64,000 bases of DNA from Variovorax sp. Sphag1AA (lineage in GTDB: Bacteria > Pseudomonadota > Gammaproteobacteria > Burkholderiales > Burkholderiaceae_C): positions 1 through 64,000 of the forward strand of contig NZ_JACHYC010000008.1 in the NCBI RefSeq assembly GCF_014192575.1, read 5' to 3'. This document shows, piece by piece, positions 27,837-39,759 of this stretch. The notes beneath the pieces were generated by a model that saw nothing but the letters and a program-made list of their open reading frames with translations, searched no databases and had not been told where the DNA came from. Numbering within the stretch: position 1 is the stretch's first letter; each line of letters begins with the position of its first letter. The translations under genes were made by a program, and so were the position numbers.

Positions 27837-30224
27837 TCAGAACGACGTACCGATCTGGAACTGGATGCGCTGCAGGCGGTCGGCCGCGATGCCGTTCGCC
27901 TCATCCAGCTTCTGATAGGTGATCGGCAGCGCATACGCAAGCCGCAGCGGGCCCAGCGGTGAGATCCAGCTGATGCCGATGCCCATCGACGAGCGCAGCT
28001 TGTTCTGCGCAGTCCACTGCGCATCGGTCATCGACGCGGTGCGATCGGAGAACACATTGCCCGCATCGAAGAAGCCATAGAGCCGCAGCGAACGATCGTT
28101 GCCTGCACCCGGGAAAGGCGTGCTGAGCTCCATGTTGAAGATGGCCTTCTTCGTGCCGCCAAGCGCCCCACCCGTGACCGCGTCCGTCGGCCCGAGCGAG
28201 TTCTGCTCGAAGCCACGGATCGATCCGAGACCGCCGGCATAGAAGTTCTTGAAGATCGGGAACGTCGTGTTGCCGTATGGCGTGGCATAGCCCAGCTGTC
28301 CGTTGAAAGACAGCGTGTACTGCTTCGACAGCGGCACGTACTGCTGATAGCTGTACTGGCTCTTCAGGTAGCGCAGTTCGGAGCCCACGCCCACTTCGAG
28401 GTTGGCCGACTGCAGCCGCCCGCGCGTCGGCACCAGTGCACTGTCGCGATCGTCACGCGACCAGCCGATGGTGAACGGCACGCCGATCACGTTACCTTTC
28501 GCACAAACCACGCTCGGCACCGTGCCCGAGCACTCGAAGTAGTCCAGGTAGGCCTGCGGCGTCGCGGTGTAGACGTATGAGCCATCGACAAGCGTGTATG
28601 ACCCGTTGGTGCCGGGCGAGAAGCTGTAGCGCTCCAGGCCCAGCCCGAAGTACACCGTGTTCAACTCGTTGAAGGGCACGCCGAAGCGGATCGCGCCGCC
28701 ATCGTTCGTAAGCTTGTAGTTGCCGTCGGCCGAGTAGTAGGGCCGCGTAGTCGTGTGATAGAGGCTCAGGGTTCGCGAGATGCCGTCTTTCGTGAAGTAC
28801 GGATCGGTCGCGGTCAGCGAGATCGATTTGTTGTACGAACTCGTGTTGACCTGCAGCCCGAGGTAGTTCCCTGAGCCGAAGAGGTTCTCCTGCGTGATGC
28901 CGAAGGTCAGCGACACCTTGTCGGTCGTCGAATAGCCGGCCCCGAGCTGCAGGCTGCCCGTGGGCTTTTCTTTCACAGTGACCAGCACGTCGACCTGGTC
29001 GGGCGCGCCGGACACCTCCTGCGTTTGCACATCGACATCGCTGAAGTAGCCCAGCCGGTCCACGCGATCGCGCGAGAGCTTGATCTTGTCGCCGTCATAC
29101 CAGGATGCTTCAAACTGCCGGAACTCGCGGCGGATGACTTCGTCCCGCGTGCGATCGTTGCCGGACACGACCACGCGCCGCACCGACACGCGGCGTGACG
29201 GCTCGGACTTCAGCGTGAGGTTCACACGACCTTTCTCGCGATCGATCTCCGGCACCGGCTGCACTTGCGCGAACGCATAGCCGAAGCTGCCGAAGTAGTC
29301 GGTGAACGCCTTCACGGTCGCATTGACGTCCTCGGCGTTGTACGGCTCGCCGGCGCGGATCTGCACGAGTGACTTGAACTCTTCGTCACGTCCGAAATAG
29401 TTGCCCGCCAGTTTCACGCCCGACACGACGAACTTCTCGCCTTCCGAGATGTTGACCGTGATGGTGAGGTCCTGACGGTCCGGCGAAATCGCCACCTGCG
29501 TGGAGTCGATGTTGAACTCGAGGTAACCGCGCGTAAGGTAGTAGGAGCGCAGCGTTTCGAGGTCCGCGTTGAGCTTCGCGCGCGAGTACTGATTCGACTT
29601 GGTGTACCAGCTCAGCATCGTGCCGCTGTCCTGGTCGAACAGGTTCACGAGCGTCTTCTCGCTGAATGCCTTGTTGCCCACGATGCGCACTTCGCGAATG
29701 TGAGCCACCTCGCCTTCGGTCACCGTGAACGTGAGGTTCACGCGATTGCGTTCGATGGGCGTCACGGTGGTGACGATCTGCGCGTTGTAGAGACTGCGGC
29801 TCACATACTGCCGCTTGAGTTCTTGTTCAGCGCGATCCGCGAGCGCCTTGTCGAAGGGCCGCCCGTCGGCAAGACCGACCTCGCGCAGCGCCTTGACCAG
29901 GGCCGCCTTGTCGAATTCCTTCGCGCCGACAAAGTCGACGTCGGCCACTGTGGGGCGCTCCTCCACGATGACAACGAGCACGTTGTTGACCACATCGATG
30001 CGGGCGTCCTTGAACAGCCCCAGATCGAAAAGCGCGCGGATGGCGTTCGCGCCGGTCTCATCGGTGTAGGTGTCGCCGACGTGCACCGGCAGCGTCGCGA
30101 AGATCGTGCCGACCTCGACACGCTGAAGGCCTTCGACGCGGATGTCCTTGACGGTGAATGGTTCGATGGCCCAGGTCGTCGATGCAAGGAGCGTCGACGC
30201 CAAGGCCAGGATGGCGCGCCTCAT
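27837..30224 (-). CDS. bamA: BamA/Omp85 outer-membrane assembly protein (possible paralogue)
   Basis: A 795-residue Omp85 protein: signal peptide (residues 1-19, ending STTWA), five POTRA domains (about 22-420) and a 16-stranded barrel with the lid-lock motif GSIRGF and a C-terminal Phe (QFQIGTSF). Length and motifs match BamA. The usual neighbours (rseP upstream, skp-lpxD-fabZ downstream) are missing: it is convergent with bamC with a 7-base gap and a small hypothetical gene lies upstream. A second BamA alongside a canonical one is likely (inference). The ATG at 30224 starts the signal peptide; the frame is open for 42 codons upstream. Confidence 0.9.
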   Translation of the reverse strand: MRRAILALASTLLASTTWAIEPFTVKDIRVEGLQRVEVGTIFATLPVHVGDTYTDETGANAIRALFDLGLFKDARIDVVNNVLVVIVEERPTVADVDFVGAKEFDKAALVKALREVGLADGRPFDKALADRAEQELKRQYVSRSLYNAQIVTTVTPIERNRVNLTFTVTEGEVAHIREVRIVGNKAFSEKTLVNLFDQDSGTMLSWYTKSNQYSRAKLNADLETLRSYYLTRGYLEFNIDSTQVAISPDRQDLTITVNISEGEKFVVSGVKLAGNYFGRDEEFKSLVQIRAGEPYNAEDVNATVKAFTDYFGSFGYAFAQVQPVPEIDREKGRVNLTLKSEPSRRVSVRRVVVSGNDRTRDEVIRREFRQFEASWYDGDKIKLSRDRVDRLGYFSDVDVQTQEVSGAPDQVDVLVTVKEKPTGSLQLGAGYSTTDKVSLTFGITQENLFGSGNYLGLQVNTSSYNKSISLTATDPYFTKDGISRTLSLYHTTTRPYYSADGNYKLTNDGGAIRFGVPFNELNTVYFGLGLERYSFSPGTNGSYTLVDGSYVYTATPQAYLDYFECSGTVPSVVCAKGNVIGVPFTIGWSRDDRDSALVPTRGRLQSANLEVGVGSELRYLKSQYSYQQYVPLSKQYTLSFNGQLGYATPYGNTTFPIFKNFYAGGLGSIRGFEQNSLGPTDAVTGGALGGTKKAIFNMELSTPFPGAGNDRSLRLYGFFDAGNVFSDRTASMTDAQWTAQNKLRSSMGIGISWISPLGPLRLAYALPITYQKLDEANGIAADRLQRIQFQIGTSF

Positions 30225-30414
30225 TCGGCGGCGGCTTCCAGGACTTGGGGGGAATGAAACGAGAGATGCAGGCGGGGCCCGCAGTACGAAACAGAAGATG
30301 CGTGCATCCCGCGAATGCTGCGCGTCAATCTGGGAAAGATTGGGGAGCACGCTCCCCGATTTTTCCTCTTTCGCTCACTAGATTCGCGACTCGTTTTCCG
30401 CCAAGCCAACGCCC

Positions 30415-30870
30415 ATGAGCCCTGTCGCAGACAAGATCAAACGCGCACGATGCGCCGTCGACAACGTGATGCTGGAACTGTTCGATGCACAGATCGTCGA
30501 AGGCGCGCGTCATTCGCGCCTCGTGGGTATCGCGAGCGATTGCAACGAGCAGAGTCTTGTTGCGGCGCGCTCGATCGCCGCCGACCAGCGAACGGATGCA
30601 GGCCTGCACATGTGCCTGGCCGTTGCATCCGCAGCGCTCGAGGTCAGCCGGACGCTGCTCGGCAGGACCGAGGACGCGGGCATCGACGACGACGAACGCA
30701 TGCTGCAGCACTGCGCGCAGGACGCCGCACTCGTGGTCGAGGCGGCCCTGCGCGCCCGCGCGATCCTGTCCGATCGATTGCCGGTTCCTCAGAAGCGATC
30801 CGCGAGGCCCATCGCCGGATCGCTCACCGAGTGCCTGCCGGTTTCCACACGGCCCGCGAAGCGGCGATAG
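30415..30870 (+). CDS. Small hypothetical protein
   Basis: A 151-residue Ala-rich, mostly helical protein with no signal peptide and no domain I recognise. It would fill the gap between bamA and the phospholipase gene; without it, 565 bases (30225-30788) would be empty. Its 3' end overlaps the convergent phospholipase gene by 82 bases, and the C-terminal residues there look like read-through. No convincing ribosome site. Confidence 0.45.
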   Translation: MSPVADKIKRARCAVDNVMLELFDAQIVEGARHSRLVGIASDCNEQSLVAARSIAADQRTDAGLHMCLAVASAALEVSRTLLGRTEDAGIDDDERMLQHCAQDAALVVEAALRARAILSDRLPVPQKRSARPIAGSLTECLPVSTRPAKRR

Positions 30871-33191
30871 AAGCTCGGGTCGGCATCGCAGGTGACGACG
30901 AAGTCGTACCAGTTGCCGCTGTCGTCCAGGCTCCAGCGCACGCTCGCGTCGTCGCCGCCCTTGGCGCGCAGCGTCCACGAACCATCACGGTTGCTCGCAA
31001 TGGCAGCGTTGCCGTCGCGATGGTCGTCGTGGTCGTTGTTGCCCTTGCCGTTTCCCCAACCGTTGTGGTTGCCGTTGTCGTGATGGTCATCCTTGCCGGC
31101 AGCGCCGCGGCCGTCCGGGCGCGGATACGTGCCGTTCGAGCGCACCGTGAAGACACAGTCGCGACGGCCATCGTTGCGCACCTGCAGGTGGATGTCGCCG
31201 CGGCGGCGGTCGTAGCCCACGCGAATCTCCGGCACCGCTGCGCCATTGCCGCGCAGTTTGTTCATGTCGCCCTTGAACTGGCGGTGGAAGCCATTCGGGC
31301 CCAGCACCCACAGGTCGTACAGGCCCGCGTTGTCGCTCATCGCGGCCCAGTAGTCGCTGAGTTGCTTGCCCGGCTCGACCACGTAGCGACGCGGCAGACG
31401 GTCCGACAGGTGCAGCTTGTCGTAGACGTGGAACACGGCAGCGGCGCGCCCGCTGTTCGCGAACAGCACTTGCACGCGGCCATTGAGCAGATCCGCGCGC
31501 GCGCTCGTGTGCAGTTCGTACGGCAGCGCGCGCGACGGACGCACGCCGGTGGCCTGCACCGGCAGAACGAGGTCAGTGGTCGGATTGATCTTGGGCAGCG
31601 CCTGCTGCGCCAGCGTCAGCGCATCGGCCTCGTCCTTGGTCTTGCGGCCGGCCAGCGTGGGCAAGGGCTCGTCATTGGGGCGCTCGAAGTTGAAGGCGCT
31701 GATGAGATCGCTGCACACCGCGCGGCGATGCGCGCCGATCTGCGGCTCGACCACGCCGAACACCTTCTCGAGGAAGAGCAGCGTCGAGGTGTGATCGCTG
31801 ACCTGCGAGTTGACCCAGCCGCCACGGCTCCACGGCGACACCACCCACAGCGGCACGCGCGGGCCGGGGCCGTAAGGACGACCGTCGATCGCAGGCTGGC
31901 TCGTGGTTGCCGGTGCGTAGTTGTGGTACTCCACAGCGGTATCCGCGGCAGAGAGCGTGCTGGCGCCTGCGAGCGTGCCGTCCGCATTGCGCGAAGGCAC
32001 TGCGGGTGACGGCAGATGGTCGAAGAAGCCGTCGTTCTCGTCGAAGTTGATCAGGAGCACCGTCTTGCTCCAGACCTCGGGGTTGGCGGTGAGCGCATCC
32101 AGCACCTGCTGCACATACCAGCCGCCCTTGGCCGGGCTCGACGGTCCGGGGTGCTCGCTGTACGCGGACGGCGCGATGATCCACGACACCGCCGGCAGCT
32201 TGCCGTTCTGGATGTCGTCACGGAAGGTTTCGAGGAAGCCGTACGGCATCGTGTTGTGGAAGCCCTTTGCGAGCGGGCTCAGTGCATCGTCCACCACCGG
32301 GTCGTAGAACGGACCCGCGGCGGTCACGGGCTGCGTGATATCGGTCGAGGCGACGTAGATCGGGCGGCGCGATTCAGGCATCTGCTCGATCGCGGCGCGC
32401 CAGTGGCGGAAGCCCATCATCTCGTTGCAGCCGTAGTTGTCGATCAGGCTCTGGTAGACCTTCCACTTCACGCCGGCCTTCTCGAGGCGATCGGCATAGG
32501 TGGTCCAGGTCCAGCCCTGCGTGGACGGGCCGATGTCGTTGCCACCATTGAACTGGTTGTTCAGCGCCGCGACGTTCACCTTGGTGCCATCGACGGGACT
32601 GACGCCGTTCGGGCCATTGGTGCCGCTCCAGTAGAAGAGCCGGTTCGCGATCGTGCCCGTGTGCATGCCGCAGTGATAGTGGTCGCACAGCGTGAAAGCA
32701 TCGGCGAGCGCACGCTGGAAAGGCACTTCTGCGTTCTCGTAATAGCCCAGCGAGAGAAGGTTCTTCGCATCGGGCCACTTGTCCATGCGGCCGTGGTCCC
32801 ACGCCGCCTGCGAGTCGGACCATGTGTGCGGCGTGCTGCCCGCGCGCTGCGCGTTGCCCTTGCTCGCGTCGAGATGGTAGGGAACGTAGGTGGCCGTCGG
32901 CGTGACCTTGGTGTACGTCTGATAGAAGACATTCTTGCCGTTCGAGGTCGGCACCGCAAAACGATCACCGAAACCGCGCACACCCTTGAAGGTGCCGAAG
33001 TAGCTGTCGAACGAACGGTTCTCCTGCATCAGCAACACGACGTGCTTGACGTCCTTGACGGTGCCCGTCTCGTGATGCGCGGGGATCGCGAGTGCGCGTC
33101 GGATGCTCGGGGGGAATGCAGCTAGCGTCGCTGCAGCGATGCCGGAGGTGGCGGTGCTTTGAAGAAATTTTCGGCGAGAGTTGTTGGTCAT
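30789..33191 (-). CDS. plcN: Tat-exported phosphocholine-specific phospholipase C
   Basis: An 800-residue enzyme of the non-haemolytic PlcN/PlcH family that releases phosphocholine or related head groups from lipids outside the cytoplasm. It has a twin-arginine signal (NSRRKFLQSTATSG), the catalytic phosphoesterase domain (about 40-480; LLMQENRSFDSYFGT, the nucleophile region HYHCGMHTGT, FDENDGFFDHLP) and two C-terminal DUF756-type beta domains. The final domain is interrupted by a ~30-residue Asp/His/Asn/Gly insertion starting near GKDDHHDNGNHN. The ATG at 33191 begins the Tat signal; an upstream frame extends 24 codons. Confidence 0.9.
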   Translation of the reverse strand: MTNNSRRKFLQSTATSGIAAATLAAFPPSIRRALAIPAHHETGTVKDVKHVVLLMQENRSFDSYFGTFKGVRGFGDRFAVPTSNGKNVFYQTYTKVTPTATYVPYHLDASKGNAQRAGSTPHTWSDSQAAWDHGRMDKWPDAKNLLSLGYYENAEVPFQRALADAFTLCDHYHCGMHTGTIANRLFYWSGTNGPNGVSPVDGTKVNVAALNNQFNGGNDIGPSTQGWTWTTYADRLEKAGVKWKVYQSLIDNYGCNEMMGFRHWRAAIEQMPESRRPIYVASTDITQPVTAAGPFYDPVVDDALSPLAKGFHNTMPYGFLETFRDDIQNGKLPAVSWIIAPSAYSEHPGPSSPAKGGWYVQQVLDALTANPEVWSKTVLLINFDENDGFFDHLPSPAVPSRNADGTLAGASTLSAADTAVEYHNYAPATTSQPAIDGRPYGPGPRVPLWVVSPWSRGGWVNSQVSDHTSTLLFLEKVFGVVEPQIGAHRRAVCSDLISAFNFERPNDEPLPTLAGRKTKDEADALTLAQQALPKINPTTDLVLPVQATGVRPSRALPYELHTSARADLLNGRVQVLFANSGRAAAVFHVYDKLHLSDRLPRRYVVEPGKQLSDYWAAMSDNAGLYDLWVLGPNGFHRQFKGDMNKLRGNGAAVPEIRVGYDRRRGDIHLQVRNDGRRDCVFTVRSNGTYPRPDGRGAAGKDDHHDNGNHNGWGNGKGNNDHDDHRDGNAAIASNRDGSWTLRAKGGDDASVRWSLDDSGNWYDFVVTCDADPSFYRRFAGRVETGRHSVSDPAMGLADRF

Positions 33192-33330
33192 ACTTTTTTC
33201 TGCTCGTTGAAAAAGATGGGGCGCGTTGCGCGCGCGAGGTGCGTCGGGGGAGACGCGGCGCAAGGCTAGACAGCGCGCGTGTCATCGGCATGACCGGCGC
33301 ATGTCACGCACTTCACGAACGAGGAGCAGG

Positions 33331-33367
33331 AAAAAATTCAGGCGGGCCGGCGTGAACCGGCCCGCCT
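33331..33367 (-). terminator. Intrinsic terminator downstream of katG
   Basis: On the minus strand an 11-base perfect stem (AGGCGGGCCGG with CCGGCCCGCCT, 33340-33367; loop 33351-33356) is followed within three bases by six Ts (33331-33336). It lies 27 bases after the katG stop and reads in the katG direction. Confidence 0.85.
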
Positions 33368-33394
33368 GAACGACGGGTCAATGGACGAAGCGAC

Positions 33395-35743
<2,349 letters not shown>

Positions 35744-35791
35744 CTATGGCGACGATAGCGAGCGTTGACGGTAAGCTGCTGATGTGCTTGC

Positions 35792-36244
35792 CTATCTCCT
35801 GACGCGCCGCACGCGAGGGAAAAACCAGTTGCGACTTGGCTTCGTCCAGAGCAGCGCGACGCCGACCAGGCACAGCACCGCCTCGACGCCCTCAAACAGC
35901 AGATCACCCTCGGCGACAGGCTGGTCAATCCCGCCGGTCACGAGATCAAGGAGATTGGGCAGCTCCAGCACCACCAGCAGCACGCTCAGGAGGATGGCCG
36001 CCCACCGCGCCCGTCCGACAACCTGCCAGAGCAGGTAGGCCACCACCAGCATGACCGCGCCGACGACCATCAGCCCGTAGACCTGGCCGTCGCCCGGCAG
36101 GTCGTTCAGCGCAATGAGCCAGGAGACGAGGTCGACAGCAAGCGCAAGAGACAAAAGGACGACCGCCACGAAGACGGTCGTCGGTTTGCGGGGATAGTCA
36201 ACAACGGCCACCGGCCCTCCATCGGAAATTGGGAAGGGCTCCAT
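35792..36244 (-). CDS. Small four-helix membrane protein
   Basis: A 150-residue protein with four predicted transmembrane helices (about residues 23-45, 55-75, 82-100 and 115-133) and a basic C-terminal tail (RVRRVRR). No family recognised. The start is the ATG at 36244; the open frame extends far upstream antisense to the P450 3' end. It stands alone between katG and the P450 gene. Confidence 0.65.
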   Translation of the reverse strand: MEPFPISDGGPVAVVDYPRKPTTVFVAVVLLSLALAVDLVSWLIALNDLPGDGQVYGLMVVGAVMLVVAYLLWQVVGRARWAAILLSVLLVVLELPNLLDLVTGGIDQPVAEGDLLFEGVEAVLCLVGVALLWTKPSRNWFFPRVRRVRR

Positions 36245-36291
36245 TCTCCCGCCAGCATCTGCCTGATTCCTGACAAGCCTGTGACGCAGGC

Positions 36292-36311
36292 CCCGGCCGC
36301 GCTGGGCCGGG
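36292..36311 (-). terminator. GC hairpin after the P450 gene, possible terminator
   Basis: CCCGGCC (36292-36298) and GGCCGGG (36305-36311) form a 7-base stem with a 6-base loop, seven bases past the P450 stop codon. No T-run follows on either strand, so termination is uncertain. Confidence 0.3.
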
Positions 36312-36318
36312 CACGCGT

Positions 36319-38676
36319 TCAGAGCTCCAGCACGAGCTTCTCGCCCCCGCAGGCACGCGAGCAGCAGGCCATCATCCTGGCGCCGGCATCCCGCTCTGCG
36401 CGGGTGAGCACCACGTCGCGGTGATCGATCCGCCCGCCCAGCACTCGCACCTCGCAGGAGCCGCACAGGCCTTCCTCGCAATCGCTCTGCACGTCGATGT
36501 TGGCGCCGCGCAGCGCATTCAACAGGGTCTGGTCGGCCGGCACGTGCACGACGATGCCGGAGTCCTTCAGTTCGACTTCAAAAGCCTGCTCGCGCGAAGG
36601 GTCGAGCGTGCGCAGCGTCGATTCGAAATGCTCGATGTGCAGCGTGTCCTCGGGCCATGCGGCGCATTGGCTTTCGAGCGCGGTCAGCATGCGCTTCGGG
36701 CCGCAGGCATACACCTGCGTGCCCGGCTCGGGCGTGGAGAGCAGCGCTGCAAGATCGTTGCGACGGCCTTCGTCGCCCGCATAGACCACCAGCCGATCGC
36801 TGTGCATCGCGGCGAGCTCGTCGAGCATCGCCATGCTGGAGCGGGAGCGGCCGCTGTAGTGCAGCGTGTAGTCGATGCCCAATGCCCTCGCGCGACGCGC
36901 CATCGCGCTCACCGGCGTGATCCCGATGCCGCCCGCGATGAAGATCACCTTCTTCGCCGACTCGTCGAGATGGAAGTGATTGCGCGGCCCGCGGATCTTG
37001 AGCTTGTCGCCGGCCTTCACGTTCGCATGGACCCACGCCGAACCGCCGCGTCCCTCGGGCTCGTGCAGCACCGCGATCTCGAGGGCATTCGCGTCGTCGG
37101 GATCACCGCACAGCGAGTACTGCCGCGACAGATCCGGATGCCCGCATTCGATGTCGATGTGCGACCCCGGCGTCCAGCGCGGCATCGGCCGGCCGTCTGG
37201 CGCGACGAGGCGCAGCCTCACGATGCCGTCGGCCGCTCGTGTGACGCGCTCGACCACCACGGGCCGCGTGATCGCGCCCTTCGACGGTTCGCCGACGCGC
37301 ACCGGCACCGGGACTTCCGGTTCTCGCAACGCAGGCTGCGCGCGTTCGGGATTCAGCGCCGCGTCCCATTCGACCCATAGGTGCTCGGGTCCGCGGAATG
37401 AGGTATTGGGCACATAGCTGAACTGCTGCTCCGCAAGCCGCATGTGCGGCAGCCGGCGCGCGAACTCTTCCAGGAAGATCTGCATCTCCATGCGCGCGAG
37501 GTTCTTGCCCATGCACTGGTGCGAACCGTAACCAAAGGTGAGATGGTCGCTAGCGTTGTCACGGCGGATGTCGAAGAAGTCCGCATCCGCGAAGTGCGCC
37601 TGGTCGTGGTTGGCCGACGAGGTGACGATCAGCAGCTTCGATCCCTTCGGCAGATCGACGCCGCCCACCTGCGTATCGGCCGTGACGATGCGACGCCATG
37701 CGGCCACCGAGCCGTTGTGTCGCAGGCATTCCTCGACCGCATTGGGAATCAGGCTCGGGTCTTCACAGACCTCGCGCCATACGTCGGGGTGCTGCAGCAG
37801 CAGCTTCATCGCATTCGCAGTCGCGTTCGCGGTGGTCTCGTGAGCGGCGACGATGCCGGCCATCATCATCGAGTGCAGGTACGAATCGGTGACGACCTCG
37901 GGCAGCTCGCGCTGCTTGCGAAGGCCGTACTGCATCCAGCCGCCGCCTTCCGGGTTCTCGCGCATCTTGTCGAGAACCTTGCCGGCGAACTGCCAGAAGT
38001 TGCCGACCGCATGCGCGACCGCGACCTGCTCTTCCGGTTTCGGCCGACCCCAGGTGTTGACCGTGTGCGCGATCGAATACTTGCGCAGCGTGTCCATGTC
38101 CTCCTCGGGCACGCCGAGGAAATGCAGGGCGACAGTGAGCGGGACTTCCCACAGCATCTGATCGACGAGATCCGCGCGGCCGTCTTCGATGAAGCGGTCG
38201 ACATACTCGCGCGCGAGCTGCCGGACCATCGGCTCGTGGTGCTTGAGCTCCTCGGGCGTGAACGGGTCCATCAGCGCACGGCGGCGCGGCATGTGCGCGG
38301 GTTCGTCCTCGTTGACCAGCGTGCGATTCAACGCAAAGCCGTAGGAAGCCAACACCGCGTTCGCCTCATCGCCGGTCGGCGTGATCTTCTCGAGCGCGAT
38401 GGCGGGGCTGAAGGTGATGTTGTCGCGGAAGATCGCCTTGATGTCGTCGTAGCGCGTGACCACCCAGTAGCCCAGCTTCGGGCTCCAGAAGATCGGCTCC
38501 TTCTCGCGCGCCCAGCGCACGTACTCGGGCGGGTCCTGCTGGTAGCCATCTTCGAAAGGGTCGAAGTCGGCCGCGCGCTGACTCACCGGGCAGCCGGTCG
38601 GCGTGCGCTCGGCGGAGAGCGCACCATGCGCCACAGGACAGCCGGTGGCTCGGCGAGGGACATCAACAGAGCTCAT
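36319..38676 (-). CDS. Self-sufficient cytochrome P450 fused to reductase (CYP116B type)
   Basis: A 785-residue three-domain oxygenase. P450 domain (residues 1-~455): I-helix AGIVAAHETT (273-282), haem-binding FGYGSHQCMG with Cys388. FMN/NAD(P)H reductase domain of the phthalate-dioxygenase-reductase type (~475-690): RQYSLCG, GGIGITPVSAM. C-terminal plant-type [2Fe-2S] domain (~700-785): C-x4-C-x2-C in SDCEEGLCGSCEVRV plus a later Cys. This is the class VII architecture of P450-RhF/CYP116B, known for hydroxylation and dealkylation of aromatic compounds. The ATG at 38676 has GAGGTG upstream; a GTG three codons earlier is possible. It follows a Bug receptor gene by 10 bases. Confidence 0.93.
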   Translation of the reverse strand: MSSVDVPRRATGCPVAHGALSAERTPTGCPVSQRAADFDPFEDGYQQDPPEYVRWAREKEPIFWSPKLGYWVVTRYDDIKAIFRDNITFSPAIALEKITPTGDEANAVLASYGFALNRTLVNEDEPAHMPRRRALMDPFTPEELKHHEPMVRQLAREYVDRFIEDGRADLVDQMLWEVPLTVALHFLGVPEEDMDTLRKYSIAHTVNTWGRPKPEEQVAVAHAVGNFWQFAGKVLDKMRENPEGGGWMQYGLRKQRELPEVVTDSYLHSMMMAGIVAAHETTANATANAMKLLLQHPDVWREVCEDPSLIPNAVEECLRHNGSVAAWRRIVTADTQVGGVDLPKGSKLLIVTSSANHDQAHFADADFFDIRRDNASDHLTFGYGSHQCMGKNLARMEMQIFLEEFARRLPHMRLAEQQFSYVPNTSFRGPEHLWVEWDAALNPERAQPALREPEVPVPVRVGEPSKGAITRPVVVERVTRAADGIVRLRLVAPDGRPMPRWTPGSHIDIECGHPDLSRQYSLCGDPDDANALEIAVLHEPEGRGGSAWVHANVKAGDKLKIRGPRNHFHLDESAKKVIFIAGGIGITPVSAMARRARALGIDYTLHYSGRSRSSMAMLDELAAMHSDRLVVYAGDEGRRNDLAALLSTPEPGTQVYACGPKRMLTALESQCAAWPEDTLHIEHFESTLRTLDPSREQAFEVELKDSGIVVHVPADQTLLNALRGANIDVQSDCEEGLCGSCEVRVLGGRIDHRDVVLTRAERDAGARMMACCSRACGGEKLVLEL

Positions 38677-38686
38677 CGCGCGCACC

Positions 38687-39655
38687 TCAATCCAGCGTGA
38701 TCTTCAAGTCGCGGATGAGCTTCTGCCACTTGTCGGATTCGGTCTTGAGCAGCGCCGCGAACTGCGCCGGCGTGTCGCCGACCGGCTCGACGCCGAAGTC
38801 GATTAGGCGCTTGCGCACCGCCGGATCGTTGATCGCCGCGACCACCTGCTTGTTGATGGCAGCGATCGTCGCGGGCGGCGTGCCGGCCGGCACCACCATG
38901 CCGACGAGCGCTGCGGCTTCGACGTTCTTGTAGCCCAGCTCCGCGAAGGTCGGCACATCCGGCAGCTGTGGCAAGCGCGTTGCGTTCGCCACCGCGAGCG
39001 CCTTGACCTTGCCGCCCTTGATGAAGGCCGCGCCCGCCGCGAGGTCGACCATCATGGCGGGAATCTGGCCGCCGGCCACGTCGGCCAGTGCCGGTGCGGC
39101 GCCACGGTAGGGTGCGTGGGTCATCTCGATGCCGGCTTCGGACTTCAGCAATTCCATCGCGAGGTGATGCGGGCTGCCCGCGCCGGCCGAGCCGTAGTTG
39201 AAGCCGCCGGACTTGGCCTTCGCCTGCGCGATGAAGTCCTTGGCGTCCTTCACCTGGATGCCGGGGCCGACGACCAGGATCATCGGGAAGCGGCCCATCA
39301 GCGTGACCGGCGCGAGGTCCTTGGTCGGGTTGTAGCTCAGCGACTTGTAGAGCACCGGGTTGAACACCAGCGTGCCGTTGTCCGCCGACAGCACCGTGTA
39401 GCCGTCGGCCGCGGCGCGTGCGACTTCGGAGGCGCCGAGCGCCGTGTTGCCGCCCGGCTTGTTGTCCACCAGCACCGGTTGGCCCGCCTGCGTCGACCAT
39501 GTCTGGCCGATGGTTCGCGCAAGGAAGTCCGAACCACCGCCCGCCGCATAGGGCACGACCCAACGCACCGACTTGGTCGGGAACGCCTGCTGGGCGAAGG
39601 CGGACATCGGCAGGACAGGCAGCGCCAGGAGCGCGGCGACAAGCAGCTTCTTCAT
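38687..39655 (-). CDS. Bug/TctC-family periplasmic receptor (P450 operon)
   Basis: A 322-residue exported receptor: signal peptide (residues 1-21, ending SAFAQ), then VVPYAAGGGSDFLAR and VDNKPGGNTALGASEV, the canonical Bug motifs. First gene of a two-gene operon with the P450, divergent from an IclR regulator. This suggests that the receptor binds the P450 substrate or a product. No transporter subunits are near. Confidence 0.92.
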   Translation of the reverse strand: MKKLLVAALLALPVLPMSAFAQQAFPTKSVRWVVPYAAGGGSDFLARTIGQTWSTQAGQPVLVDNKPGGNTALGASEVARAAADGYTVLSADNGTLVFNPVLYKSLSYNPTKDLAPVTLMGRFPMILVVGPGIQVKDAKDFIAQAKAKSGGFNYGSAGAGSPHHLAMELLKSEAGIEMTHAPYRGAAPALADVAGGQIPAMMVDLAAGAAFIKGGKVKALAVANATRLPQLPDVPTFAELGYKNVEAAALVGMVVPAGTPPATIAAINKQVVAAINDPAVRKRLIDFGVEPVGDTPAQFAALLKTESDKWQKLIRDLKITLD

Positions 39656-39671
39656 CGGGTTGAATCCTTTG

Positions 39672-39708
39672 GAATAATTTGCGTAATTGTTCTACGCTAT
39701 GCGTAATT
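39672..39708. promoter_or_regulatory. Putative IclR operator in the Bug-P450/IclR gap
   Basis: GAATAATT-TGCGT-AATTGTTC (39672-39692) is a 21-base palindrome with one mismatch between 8-base arms. TGCGTAATT is repeated at 39680-39688 and 39700-39708, exactly 20 bases apart (two helical turns). This AT-rich patch lies in the 104-base divergent gap and ends 51 bases before the IclR start. Confidence 0.5.
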
Positions 39709-39759
39709 CACCACTTGGGGTTTCTACCGACCCCTGCCCCCTGAGTACGATCCAGCGCC

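Noticed and set aside
33279-33307. PhoB-like half-sites GTGTCAT and ATGTCAC upstream of phospholipase C
   Set aside because: They are 22 bases apart with a poor middle unit and point away from the gene. Not enough to call a PHO box.
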